In this document: in pieces, positions 10,901 through 16,003 of the stretch
Layout: each line of letters begins with the position of its first letter
Position numbering within the stretch: the stretch's first letter is position 1
Assembly: GCA_028876655.1 (NCBI GenBank)
Contig: JAGWRA010000109.1
Span: 1 to 32,639 of the forward strand
DNA: 32,639 nucleotides
Reading direction: 5' to 3'
Origin: Acidobacteriota bacterium
GTDB taxonomy: Bacteria > Acidobacteriota > Vicinamibacteria > Vicinamibacterales > CAVVIG01
Translations under genes and position numbers: made by a program
Notes under the pieces: generated by a model
Databases searched by the model: none
Seen by the model: the letters and a program-made list of their open reading frames with translations, nothing else
Told to the model about the DNA's origin: nothing

Positions 10901-12671
10901 CGCTCCGGTCCGCATCGAGATCGAGGACCGCCACGCCCTCGTCTCCCTGCGCCAGCCACAGGCCGCGATGGGTCACCACCACCGCCGGCCCCGCGTCGCT
11001 GACGACCATCGCCCGGCGCGCCGCGGGGTAGGCCGGGTCCAGCGGCACGAAGGCCGCGCCGGCCTTCAGCACGGCGAGCATGGCGACGACCAGATCCGCG
11101 GACCGCTCGAGGCAGAGGCCGACCAGCTGTTCCGGTCCGATGCCGCGCGCCCGCAGCCGGCGGGCCAGGCGATTCGCCCGCGCGTTCAGCGCCGCATAGT
11201 CGAGCGCCTGCCCTCCGGCGCGCAGGGCCGGCCGCCCGCCTGACTGTCGCACCTGACGCTCGACGACGCTGACGATGGTGTCGTCGGCGGGAATGTCACG
11301 CCCGGTCCTGTTGACCGCGTGGATCGCGCGATCGACCTCGGCCGGCGGCATCACGTCGATCTCGCTCACGGATCGGCCGCCGTCCTGCAGCATCTGCTCC
11401 AGCACGAAGACCAGGCGCTGCCCGACGAGCGCGATCTCGCCGGCGTCGAACGCCGCCAGGCTGTAGTGGAGGTCCAGATCGACGTCACCCTCGGCGTGCA
11501 GCTCGCGGACGAAGATCGCCAGTGCGTTCTGCTCGTACCCGTTCGACAGGCCGATCGTCCGGGCGGGCCGTCCCTCGAAGGTGGCGTCGTGGGAATGCTT
11601 CTCGTACGACAGCGTGATGTCGAACAGCTGCGGCCGGCCCGGCTGCGGCAGTCCGGCGGCGCGCGTGATGCCGGCGATCGGGTACCGCTGGTGGCGATAG
11701 TCGCGGCGCAGCGCCGCCGCGATGGCCTGCACCAGCTCGCGCACGGACCGATCGCGCCCGAACGCCAGGCGCGCCGGCAGCACGGTCGTGAACATGCCGA
11801 CCGTCCGCTTGAAGGCGGCCGTGCGGCGATTCAGGCTGAGCAGTCCGACGACCAGGTCGTCGTGCCCGCTCGTCCGCGTGAAGCAGATGTAGATCGCGGC
11901 GAGCAGCACGTGCACGATCGACGCGTCCGCCTCGGCGGCGGACTGCCCGAGGCGATCGTAGAACGCGCGCGGGAGGACGAGGCGCGAGATCCCGGACGGG
12001 ACGGCGCCGTTCACCATCGCCACGGCGTGCCGCCGGGGCACCGTCTGCGGCGGGAGATCGCGGAACCGATCGCGCCAGTACGCCGCGTCGCGGCGGCAGG
12101 CCTCGGAGTCGAGATAGGCGCGGTCGTCGCGGACGAACTCGCGATAGGACGGTGCCGGCTCCCAGTCGGGCGCGCGTCCCTCGGCGAGGCAGCCGTACGC
12201 GCGTGCGACGTCCTGCACGACGAGCGCGATCGCCCAGCCGTCGACGATCGTGTGCTGGTACTTGAGCAGCCAGCGCCAGCGCCCGGCGCCGAGCCTGACG
12301 AGGGCGAAGTGGAACAGCGGATGGCCGTAGAGGGGGAACGGCGCCTGGAACGCCCGGCCGATCCAGGCGTCGGCCGCCTGTTCCGGGTCGGGCTCGGCGG
12401 AGACATCCACCTGCTCGAGCGGCACGTCGATCCGCTCGCGGCACTCGACGGCGGGCAGCGCGCCGCCGTCATGGAGGATCGTGCGCAGCGCGTCGTGGCG
12501 CCGCACGGTCATCTCGATCGCCTGCCGGAAGCGCGCCGGATCGATCGGGCCTTCCAGCCGCACGTACCCGCCGATCACGTAGACCGGCGCCTCGGGATGG
12601 ACGAGTTGGCCGAACCAGACCTCGCGCTGCGGCGACGAGAGTTCGAGGTGCTGCACGGTGCGGCGCGACAT
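1944..12671 (-). CDS. NRPS-A: three-module synthetase with monooxygenase-interrupted A domain
   Basis: This 3,575-residue NRPS has the order C-A(monooxygenase)-PCP, C-A-PCP, C-A-PCP, and no epimerization, thioesterase or reductase domain. Phosphopantetheine-accepting serines are Ser1369, Ser2427 and Ser3499, each in a GGHS motif. Adenylation codes read as Gly-like, Gln-like and Thr. After the last carrier domain the protein ends in about 35 Gly/Arg/Glu-rich residues, which could be a linker or docking tail. The ATG at 12671 is preceded by GGAGA at 12685-12681, ten bases upstream, and the first condensation motif begins by residue 10, so the start is sound. The gene is divergent from the carbamoyltransferase and is followed 7 bp later by the exporter. 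Without a release domain it must pass its chain to another protein; NRPS-B is the obvious candidate. Confidence 0.97.
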   Translation of the reverse strand: MSRRTVQHLELSSPQREVWFGQLVHPEAPVYVIGGYVRLEGPIDPARFRQAIEMTVRRHDALRTILHDGGALPAVECRERIDVPLEQVDVSAEPDPEQAADAWIGRAFQAPFPLYGHPLFHFALVRLGAGRWRWLLKYQHTIVDGWAIALVVQDVARAYGCLAEGRAPDWEPAPSYREFVRDDRAYLDSEACRRDAAYWRDRFRDLPPQTVPRRHAVAMVNGAVPSGISRLVLPRAFYDRLGQSAAEADASIVHVLLAAIYICFTRTSGHDDLVVGLLSLNRRTAAFKRTVGMFTTVLPARLAFGRDRSVRELVQAIAAALRRDYRHQRYPIAGITRAAGLPQPGRPQLFDITLSYEKHSHDATFEGRPARTIGLSNGYEQNALAIFVRELHAEGDVDLDLHYSLAAFDAGEIALVGQRLVFVLEQMLQDGGRSVSEIDVMPPAEVDRAIHAVNRTGRDIPADDTIVSVVERQVRQSGGRPALRAGGQALDYAALNARANRLARRLRARGIGPEQLVGLCLERSADLVVAMLAVLKAGAAFVPLDPAYPAARRAMVVSDAGPAVVVTHRGLWLAQGDEGVAVLDLDADRSGIDGERGDDLGLATPASALAYVNYTSGSTGRPKGVMVSHANVVNFFAAMDACLGERPATWLALTSISFDISVLELLWTLSRGSTVVIGGSPLDVVSSVPAAPPRARDIELSLFYFASDERAETAGKYRLLLDGARFADEHGFAAVWTPERHFHPFGGLYPNPSVTAAAIAAVTSRIQVRAGSVVLPLHHPVRVAEEWAVVDNLSGGRVGLSFASGWQERDFVLAPDRYDGRKEAMARDIDLVRRLWRGETVTLAGPGGQPVDVRTLPRPVQDELPIWITAAGDPATFERAGELGANLLTHLLGQHAEELARKIAIYREACRRTSGRDGHVTLMLHAFAGPSRAATLEAVREPFRAYLRSSVSLMANVARSLGIDMESAGFQDEDLEALLDHAFERYASSSALFGTPDECRDRLDRLAAIGVDEAALLIDFGVPAEAVMESLARFAGLTTGRRPGSEEESFETLIHRHGVTHLQCTPSMARLLLAQPAAHAALRALECLVVGGEELPHPLARALQQDGPVRLYNMYGPTETTVWSMCQPIADGAASVPIGTPVANTQVYLLDDRMAPVPIGSRGELYIGGAGVARGYLGQPDRTAERFVPDPFGPVPGGRLYRTGDLAVLRPEGVFEFVGRADDQVKIRGHRVEPGEVEAVLRQHPAVAHAVVVAADGPDGERRLVACLVPRPGPRPGPADLHRFAESRLPAAFVPSAWVIERALPLTPNGKVDRRALERLAGTLPDQPVVAPPLAGGPEEEILAEIWHELLGHRPSGPGDSFFESGGHSLLAMLLAQRIRTLFGVDVSLRQLFESPTLGGLAARIRARRAPGRSTREGAPMLPSTGGRTLSFAQQRLWFLEQLTPGRSTYVVPALLRLSGPLNVDALRTSLAGVLRRHEVLRTRYPAVGGEPVVIVDDEVAVDLPLVDLSGEADPEAAMQELAGREARRPFDLASGPVLRSRLFRVAPDVHGLLLSVHHIVSDGYWSLAIVMRDLSAAYDALVEGRSAPADQPALQYADYAAWQQRRRRAGAFDASLAYWRQQLHGCPPAIELPADRPRPLLQSGRGDEVALDVPAALGPAARALAQACGGTLFMTLSACLGVLLARFTHQTDLVIGTAIANRTEPELQDLVGLFVNTLPLRIDASGDPSFADLVDRVRRTCLDAYDHSEVPFELIVEGAAPDRELGRSPLFQVMLVLQTVPAGPLEMSGLQVDPIHLSTGSAKFDLIWTFEEHDGRLRGLVEYNADIFDRTTVERLGESFLALLEGATTGPDAPISTLPVMTPAQRRHLRQLGSGGDLPSASDDRPVHWWFEQAARATPDRVALVCRDRHWTYDELNRRANQLARLLRDRGIGGDAGVGLFLEPSPLQVVSLLAVLKAGGFFLPLDPAYPAPRLAFMIEDARPSIVVTDGGLQDRLPAGSPPVLRLDLDDPRLAAQRDDDLGVEVLPDQLAYIIYTSGSTGRPRGVTIAHRAIANHMIWLRDAFPLDPHDRVLQRTPFSFDASIWEFLAPLMQGARLVVADAESRLDPARLARAIRDAGVTTLQMVPSLLATIADEPAFGQATSLRTVFAGGEPLDAALVQRLKARLPVQVVNLYGPTEACIDVTAWVDDGSGWGTLPIGRPIRHTRAYVLDDRMELVPAGVEGDLYVGGAGLARGYLDLPDLTADRFVPDPFGPVPGARLYRTGDRARMRADGVLEFLGRHDRQVKIRGCRIEVGEVEAALRRAAGLEDVRVQARLVHGEPQLVAYVAGGRGVDPAAVRTALSAALPSYMVPAHVITVPSWPILPNGKLDWNALPAPGAPSTAGGPGYAAPRNALEEAIAAIFAEVLAVERVGVHDGFFELGGHSLKATRAIARARDHGIELSLSDLFRHGSPAALANAIVDRRFGRPDAIRADGTGPARGSAVTPVAPAPDYPVSHGQRRLWVLEHFGEGRPYHMAGALEILGDLDVDGLEEAFRAVIARHESLRTQIVEVNGEPRQRIATHADFTLTRIDLTGASDWAARLDERAAVFFHQPFDLARDLLLRVAVATVAPSRAILLFCQHHVISDGWSIGVMVREILACYAARREGHPWAPLPLAFHYKDYTAWQQGRLDADEGAADRRYWLAALADPVEPLRLPLDFPAPRVRPHTGRHFRFRIDRETAGGLRALARSTGGTGFTALLSAVQVLLYRYTSQREMMLGVAVAGREGAGFDEQIGFYANLLPVRLAVHPAQGFEALMAATGERVTAALDHQTYPFDRLVDELALPVDPSRSPLFDVVVVMQTHDAPALDLPGSTVRDWPVETGMAKFGLTFEFAEADGGIDGVLEYNTAWFAPATAERMVRHLQALIASAQREPGRAVSDLAMERPRAGRSSESSGGGARPSMDAGEPLIRRFEAHVVRRPEAVAIVDGDHRITYAELDARAAHLARRLTEDYGVGPETLVALLAPRGASAIVGLLGIQKAGGAYLPLDPRDPADRIARLVERSAATVVVCGGDLHPPVPDGVRIVRLDDRASPALDGRVGPSTARIDPQHLAYVIYTSGSTGEPKGVEVTQANVSRLFDTTQAAFAFGRDDVWAWFHSLAFDFSVWEIWGALAHGGRLVIVEHETSRSPDRLVDLLAREGVTVLNQTPTAFAGLSEALARQPGRRLALRWLVFGGEALRPRMLDAWWTFDVSRAARVVNMYGITETTVHATRREMRNGEALAAGVSPIGVPLDDLRIHLLDESMNPVPTGVPGELYVAGPGVARGYRGDAGRTAERFVPDPFAADGGRLYRTGDLGRRGDDGTLEYLGRNDRQCKIRGFRIEPGEIEAELRRHPSIADALVRPQEAPGGPELAAWLVSDDRELTIDAIRRHLDRRLPPHMVPARFARIDRWPLTSNGKIDMGALPAPGAAGLAAGVTFVAPATPVERTLAALWLEVLGTDRIGAGDDFFALGGHSVSAIRVIQGIRASLGCAVSLTVLFEHPILRDLAIHLEGLVPGPPAGGGRGASEGERIERRRDRRTVSQAGGEAGLE
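2052..5204 (-). other. NRPS-A module 3: C - A(Thr) - PCP, no release domain
   Basis: Residues about 2490-3540. The condensation domain carries HHVISDG (2624-2630). The adenylation domain has YTSGSTGEPKG (3100-3110), FDFSVWE (3145-3151), NMYGITETT (3243-3251) and Lys3442 in TSNGK. The code DFWNVGMVH is almost the canonical threonine code DFWNIGMVH, and the GITETT variant of motif A5 is usual in Thr-type domains. The carrier Ser is 3499 in ALGGHSV. The protein ends shortly after, with a charged tail and no thioesterase. Confidence 0.88.
5277..8399 (-). other. NRPS-A module 2: C - A(Gln-like) - PCP
   Basis: Residues about 1425-2465. The condensation domain has an intact HHIVSDG (1558-1564) and the SFAQQRLWFL start of an ordinary LCL-type domain, which suits an upstream module without epimerization. 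The adenylation domain has YTSGSTGRPRG (2036-2046), FDASIWE (2081-2087), NLYGPTEA (2174-2181) and Lys2370 in LPNGK. Its code is DAWQFGLID, which I associate with glutamine; the exact substrate needs a predictor or an assay. The carrier domain has ELGGHSLKA with Ser2427. Confidence 0.85.
8457..12671 (-). other. NRPS-A module 1: C - A(Gly-like, with embedded monooxygenase) - PCP
   Basis: Residues 1-1405. The condensation domain (about 8-440) has QHTIVDG at 139-145: the first His of HHxxxDG is Gln, but the catalytic second His (His140) and the Asp are kept. The adenylation domain (about 465-1320) has YTSGSTGRPKG (614-624), FDIS (658-661), YNMYGPTETT (1112-1121) and the catalytic Lys1311 in PNGKVDRR. 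It is split between core motifs A4 and A5 by a flavin monooxygenase domain. The code read across the split is DILQVGMVW, close to the glycine code DILQLGLIW. The carrier Ser is 1369. Being N-terminal, the condensation domain must receive its donor from another protein or an acyl carrier, so this module could be a lipid-accepting starter or an inter-protein acceptor. Confidence 0.88.
9558..10580 (-). other. Luciferase-like monooxygenase domain embedded in A domain
   Basis: Residues about 698-1038 of NRPS-A. The insert starts IELSLFYFASDE and contains WTPERHFHPFGGLYPNPS (736-753), LHHPVRVAEEW (778-788) and VDNLSGGRVGLSFASGW (790-806), then TLPRPV...LPIWITAAGD (855-873) and LTHLLGQ (888-894). 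These match the natural-product subfamily of FMN-dependent luciferase-like monooxygenases found inside NRPS and PKS proteins, such as the MupA-related group. It sits between motifs A4 and A5 in the same reading frame as the surrounding adenylation domain, with no stop or internal start needed. Related domains in the glycine modules of myxothiazol (MtaG) and melithiazol (MelG) synthesis are reported to hydroxylate the glycine alpha-carbon. Here the host domain also reads as glycine-specific, so the same chemistry is inferred. Confidence 0.93.
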
Positions 12672-12704
12672 CAGAACCGGTCTCCATTCCCGACGACCGA
12701 CACC

Positions 12705-12731
12705 AAATTTGCCATGCTACCATAGGCATTT
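12705..12731. repeat. Imperfect inverted repeat, candidate operator
   Basis: Left arm AAATTTGCCATG (12705-12716), loop CTAC, right arm CATAGGCATTT (12721-12731). The reverse complement of the right arm is AAATGCCTATG, so the arms share AAAT, GCC and ATG with small offsets. It lies in the middle of the divergent region, where a shared regulator could act on both units. A chance match in an AT-rich patch is possible. Confidence 0.35.
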
Positions 12732-12792
12732 CGACGGACGAACCCGCTCGAGACGTCACTGTGCACGGCTCCCGCGCCGCGCACGCCGATCG

Positions 12793-12804
12793 AGGAGGCG
12801 GAGG
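12793..12804 (+). promoter_or_regulatory. Shine-Dalgarno for carbamoyltransferase; decides the start
   Basis: AGGAGG at 12793-12798 lies ten bases before GTG 12809, with a second GGAGG at 12800-12804. An in-frame upstream GTG at 12761 has no such signal, and it would add 16 residues ahead of the conserved VLGLSGG start of the family fold. The 12809 start is therefore preferred. Confidence 0.8.
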
Positions 12805-12808
12805 TCAC

Positions 12809-14821
12809 GTGTCGACGGTTCTCGGTCTCTCCGGCGGCTTCGATCGGGTCCACACCAACGACTTCCAGTTCCCGCACTCGTTCGCGCACGACTCGGCGGC
12901 GGTGCTGCTCCGGAACGGCCGGGTCGTGTCGGCCATCGAGGAAGAGCGGCTCAACCGCATCAAGCACACCAACAAGCTGTGGACGCGCGCGGCCGCACGC
13001 TGCCTGCGCGACGCCGGGCTCCGCCTGTCGGAGGTCGACTGCGTCGCGTACTACTGCAGCGAGCCGTGGCTCGACGCGGTCCTCCAGCAGGGTTTTCTCT
13101 TCACGGGCCATCGCCTCGGCCTGCTCGGGGCCCGGCGCCTGCTGCAGTTCCTGCTGGCGCGCGAGCTCGGCGAGGAGCTGCCGCTCGACCGCTTCCGCTT
13201 CGTGCCGCACCACCGCGCGCACGCGGTGAGCGCGCACTGGATGTCGGGCGCCCCCAGCAGCCTCGTCGTCACGCTCGACGGCTTCGGCGACGACATCTCG
13301 GGCTCGGTGAACGCGGTTCGCGACAACGTCCTGGAGACGCTGCAGACCTTCGACGTCGCCCAGTCCCTCGGCCACTACTACCTGTCGGCCATCGCCGTGC
13401 TCGGTTACCGGCTCTTCGACGAGTACAAGGTGATGGGCCTGGCGCCGTACGGGAGCCCCGACCGCTTCCGCGATCTCTTCCGGCGCTTCTACACGCTCGG
13501 CGACGAGGGCCAGTACACGATCCACACCGGCGAGATGACGGCGCTCCTCGAGGTGTGTCCGGTCCGCGAGCGCGGCGGCCCGTTCACGCGGGCGCACAAG
13601 GATGTCGCGGCCGCCCTGCAGGAGTCGCTCGAGACGATCGTGTTCCACGTCCTGCGCCACTGCCGCGAGACGACCGGCCTGTCGCGGCTCTGCCTGGCGG
13701 GCGGTGTCGCCCAGAACAGCAGCCTGAACGGGCGGATCCTCGCCTCGGGTCTGTTCGACGAGGTGTTCGTGCAGCCGGCGTCCTACGATGCGGGCTGCGC
13801 CCTCGGCGCGGCGATGGACGCCTGCCTCGCTCGCGGCGAGCTCCCCAACGTGCGGCTCGATCACGTCTACTGGGGGACGGCCATCGCGGAGGGCGAGCCG
13901 CTCGAGCGCGAGCTGCGGGCCTGGCAGCCGCTCGTGACCGTCCGCCGCCTGGAGGACCGCGCCACCGACACCGCCCGCCTGCTGGCCGCCGGGGCCGTGA
14001 TCGGCTGGGCGCAGGGACGGGCGGAGTTCGGCGCCCGGGCGCTCGGCCATCGCAGCATCCTCGCCGATCCGCGCCCGGCGGCGAACAAGGACGTCATCAA
14101 CGCGATGGTCAAGAAGCGCGAGGCCTACCGGCCGTTCGCGCCGTCCGTGCTCGAGGAACACGCGCACGAGTACTTCGACCTGCCCCGCCAGGTGACGCAG
14201 CTGCCGTTCATGACCTTCGTGGTGCCGGTGAAGCCCGAACGGCGTGCCGAGCTCGGCGCCATCACCCACGAGGACGGCACGGCGCGCGTCCAGACGGTCG
14301 ACCGCGCGACGGCCCCGGCTTTCGCCGCACTGCTCGAGGCCTTCGGCGCTCTGACCGGCCTGCCGATGCTGCTGAACACGTCGTTCAACAACAACGTCGA
14401 GCCGATCGTGAACGACGTGCACGACGCCCTCACCTGCTTCCTGACCTCCGGCCTCCACGCTCTCGTCGTCGGCGACTACCTGGTCGAGAAGCCGCCACTG
14501 ACGGCGGACAGCCTCGACGGCTTCGCCATCGACCTGCCGGACTACGCCGTGATCCGGGAGGAGACCCGCATCGTCCCGTCCGGAGAGCGCCGCACCGCGC
14601 GGATGCTGTGTTGTACGTATGAAGGCGGTCATGCGATCGAGATCTCGCGGGAGGCGTACGCCCTGCTGACCCGGTGCGACGGCCGCCGCCCGCTGGCGTC
14701 CCTGACGGCCGGCGAGGGCCACGCGATCCCGATGCGCGAGGCCCTGCAGCGGGAACTGATGGCCATCCTGGGATCGCGGTTGATCCGTCTCGTCCCCCTC
14801 GCGGCTGGAGGCCGGCCATGA
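12809..14821 (+). CDS. Carbamoyltransferase (NodU/TobZ family) with C-terminal extension
   Basis: A 670-residue protein of the family that transfers a carbamoyl group from carbamoyl phosphate, via carbamoyl-adenylate, to a hydroxyl of a natural product. Visible motifs are AHDSAAVLL (26-34), HHRAHA (134-139), LAGGVAQNSSLNGRI (296-310), GRAEFGARALGHRSILADPR (403-422) and RPFAPSV (441-447). His134, His138 and Asp157 have the same spacing as the metal ligands of TobZ (His114, His118, Asp137). Residues 560-670 extend beyond the usual C-terminal domain and resemble a small winged-helix or PqqD-like fold (EISREAYALLTRCDGRRPLA). The stop overlaps the next gene's start in ATGA, so the two are coupled. 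The likely target is a hydroxyl on the NRPS product: Ser, Thr, Tyr, or a position hydroxylated by the neighbouring oxygenase or the embedded monooxygenase. Confidence 0.9.
   Translation: MSTVLGLSGGFDRVHTNDFQFPHSFAHDSAAVLLRNGRVVSAIEEERLNRIKHTNKLWTRAAARCLRDAGLRLSEVDCVAYYCSEPWLDAVLQQGFLFTGHRLGLLGARRLLQFLLARELGEELPLDRFRFVPHHRAHAVSAHWMSGAPSSLVVTLDGFGDDISGSVNAVRDNVLETLQTFDVAQSLGHYYLSAIAVLGYRLFDEYKVMGLAPYGSPDRFRDLFRRFYTLGDEGQYTIHTGEMTALLEVCPVRERGGPFTRAHKDVAAALQESLETIVFHVLRHCRETTGLSRLCLAGGVAQNSSLNGRILASGLFDEVFVQPASYDAGCALGAAMDACLARGELPNVRLDHVYWGTAIAEGEPLERELRAWQPLVTVRRLEDRATDTARLLAAGAVIGWAQGRAEFGARALGHRSILADPRPAANKDVINAMVKKREAYRPFAPSVLEEHAHEYFDLPRQVTQLPFMTFVVPVKPERRAELGAITHEDGTARVQTVDRATAPAFAALLEAFGALTGLPMLLNTSFNNNVEPIVNDVHDALTCFLTSGLHALVVGDYLVEKPPLTADSLDGFAIDLPDYAVIREETRIVPSGERRTARMLCCTYEGGHAIEISREAYALLTRCDGRRPLASLTAGEGHAIPMREALQRELMAILGSRLIRLVPLAAGGRP
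14807..14811 (+). promoter_or_regulatory. Shine-Dalgarno for the JmjC-type oxygenase
   Basis: GGAGG lies inside the end of the carbamoyltransferase gene, six bases before ATG 14818. It fixes the oxygenase start at the ATGA overlap. Confidence 0.8.
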
Positions 14822-15996
14822 CGACCGAACGGAGCCTGGACACGCTCGACGATCTGCTGCGCCAGGTCGTGTCCCCGGTACTCGACCGGCTGCAACCGGG
14901 CTACCGCTTCGAGGGCGAGCCGGGCACCGCGCTCGCCTTCCGATTCCGCGATCGGGCGGACCTCGATCACCGCGTCGTCTTCCGCGACGAGGGCGTGGAC
15001 GTGCAGCCCGGCGCGGGCGCGACCGCCGACGCGGTCGCCACGACGCTCGACGCCTTCCTCGACTTCTTCGAGAACCGGATCTCGTTCGCCAACCTCGTCA
15101 TGCTCGGGCGGTGGCGCGCGCACGGCCGTGCGTCCGACGACCTCTACGCCTTCCTTCCCCTGCAGCCAGGCCTCGCGACCCTGACGCGCGGCCTGCCCGC
15201 CTTCCCGCTGCTGGAGGATCAGGAGACGCTGACTGCGCGGATCGAGGCGCGTGCCCGCGAACTGCCGCGGATCGACGCGATCGCAAAGGTGCGGCCGCCG
15301 GACCGCGAGACCTTCTTCCGGCACTACGCCGACCCGGGCCGGCCGGTCGTCCTGACGGGCGTGATGGATCGCTGGGAACCCTTCGACTGGACGTGGGCCG
15401 GGTTCCGCGCGCTGTACGACGGACTGCCGTACTACGTCGAAGCCGTCGGCGGGCTCGTGCTGCCGTCGGCCCCCGACCTGATCCGCCGCATCGAGGAGAA
15501 CCGGGCCGGCCAGGCGGGGAAGATCGGCCTGCCCGTGTCGGACGCCCTGGAACGCTACTACCGGCTGCCGGACTACTTCCCGGCCGAACGCTACTTCCGC
15601 AAGTCGCAGGCCGTGCTCGTGTCGGCGCCGTCGCTGCGGACGCCGACGGTCTGGCACCGCGACATGGCCGACAACTTCCTGCTGCAGCTGATCGGCCGGA
15701 AGCGCGTCGAGATCTGCACGCCGGCCGAGTCGGCCTGCTTCTACCTGCAGTCGCTGCCGCCCACCGACGCCAACGTGCCGTTCGATGCGTCGGCCATGGA
15801 TCCCCTGCGGCCGGATCCGCTGGTGCACCCGAGGTTCCAGGAGGCGCACGTCATCGACTGCGTGCTCGAACCCGGTGACCTGCTGTACCTGCCGTGCGGC
15901 TGGCTGCACACGGTGCACCAGGTCACACCGTCGATCTCGATCAACGCCTGGCTGCACCACCCGCCGGCCGCGCTCGCCGCCCGGGCCTCGGCCTGA
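14818..15996 (+). CDS. SCP2-like / JmjC-type (Cupin_8) Fe(II)/2-oxoglutarate oxygenase
   Basis: A 392-residue protein. Residues 150-385 form a JmjC-like Cupin_8 oxygenase domain: WHRDMADNFLLQLIGRKR (279-296) supplies the HxD iron ligands His280 and Asp282 and a candidate 2-oxoglutarate-binding Lys295, and LPCGWLHTVH (358-367) supplies the distal His364. The facial triad looks intact, so it should be an active hydroxylase. Residues about 25-115 (FEGEPG...VVFRDEGVDVQPG...LDAFLDFFENRISFANLVMLGRWRAHG) resemble an SCP2-type sterol-carrier fold, which binds hydrophobic ligands; this part is less certain. Start ATG 14818 overlaps the carbamoyltransferase stop. Inferred role: hydroxylating an amino acid, or a carrier-bound residue, to make the site that is then carbamoylated. 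The stop abuts the NRPS-B stop with no intervening base. Confidence 0.85.
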   Translation: MTTERSLDTLDDLLRQVVSPVLDRLQPGYRFEGEPGTALAFRFRDRADLDHRVVFRDEGVDVQPGAGATADAVATTLDAFLDFFENRISFANLVMLGRWRAHGRASDDLYAFLPLQPGLATLTRGLPAFPLLEDQETLTARIEARARELPRIDAIAKVRPPDRETFFRHYADPGRPVVLTGVMDRWEPFDWTWAGFRALYDGLPYYVEAVGGLVLPSAPDLIRRIEENRAGQAGKIGLPVSDALERYYRLPDYFPAERYFRKSQAVLVSAPSLRTPTVWHRDMADNFLLQLIGRKRVEICTPAESACFYLQSLPPTDANVPFDASAMDPLRPDPLVHPRFQEAHVIDCVLEPGDLLYLPCGWLHTVHQVTPSISINAWLHHPPAALAARASA

Positions 15997-16003
15997 TCAG
16001 ACC
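15990..16003. other. Abutting convergent stop codons in a near-palindrome
   Basis: The oxygenase TGA (15994-15996) and the minus-strand NRPS-B TGA (15999-15997) together form TGATCA inside the near-palindrome GGCCTGATCAGACC. There is no loop and no T-tract, so it is not a recognisable terminator. The two transcription units must read into each other's coding DNA or end inside it. Confidence 0.8.

Larger units (their letters stand above)
12672..12808. promoter_or_regulatory. Divergent intergenic region between NRPS-A and carbamoyltransferase
   Basis: These 137 bp separate the start codons of two head-to-head units, so promoters for the NRPS-A/exporter/YwiC transcript and for the carbamoyltransferase/oxygenase pair should lie here. 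Both ribosome binding sites are visible: GGAGA at 12685-12681 on minus, and AGGAGG at 12793-12798 on plus. An AT-richer patch around 12700-12732 stands out from the GC-rich surroundings. No convincing -35/-10 pair is seen on either strand, and the organism's sigma-factor consensus is unknown. Confidence 0.6.

Noticed and set aside
12700-12760. Sigma70-type promoter with TTGCCA at 12709
   Set aside because: No acceptable -10 box occurs at suitable spacing, so I could not support specific promoter boxes.
12761-12808. Upstream in-frame GTG as the carbamoyltransferase start
   Set aside because: No ribosome binding site precedes it, and it would place AGGAGG inside the coding region. The GTG at 12809 has the signal at proper spacing and matches the family's N-terminus.
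15990-16003. Bidirectional transcription terminator at the convergent stops
   Set aside because: The palindrome has no loop and is not followed by a T-run on either strand.
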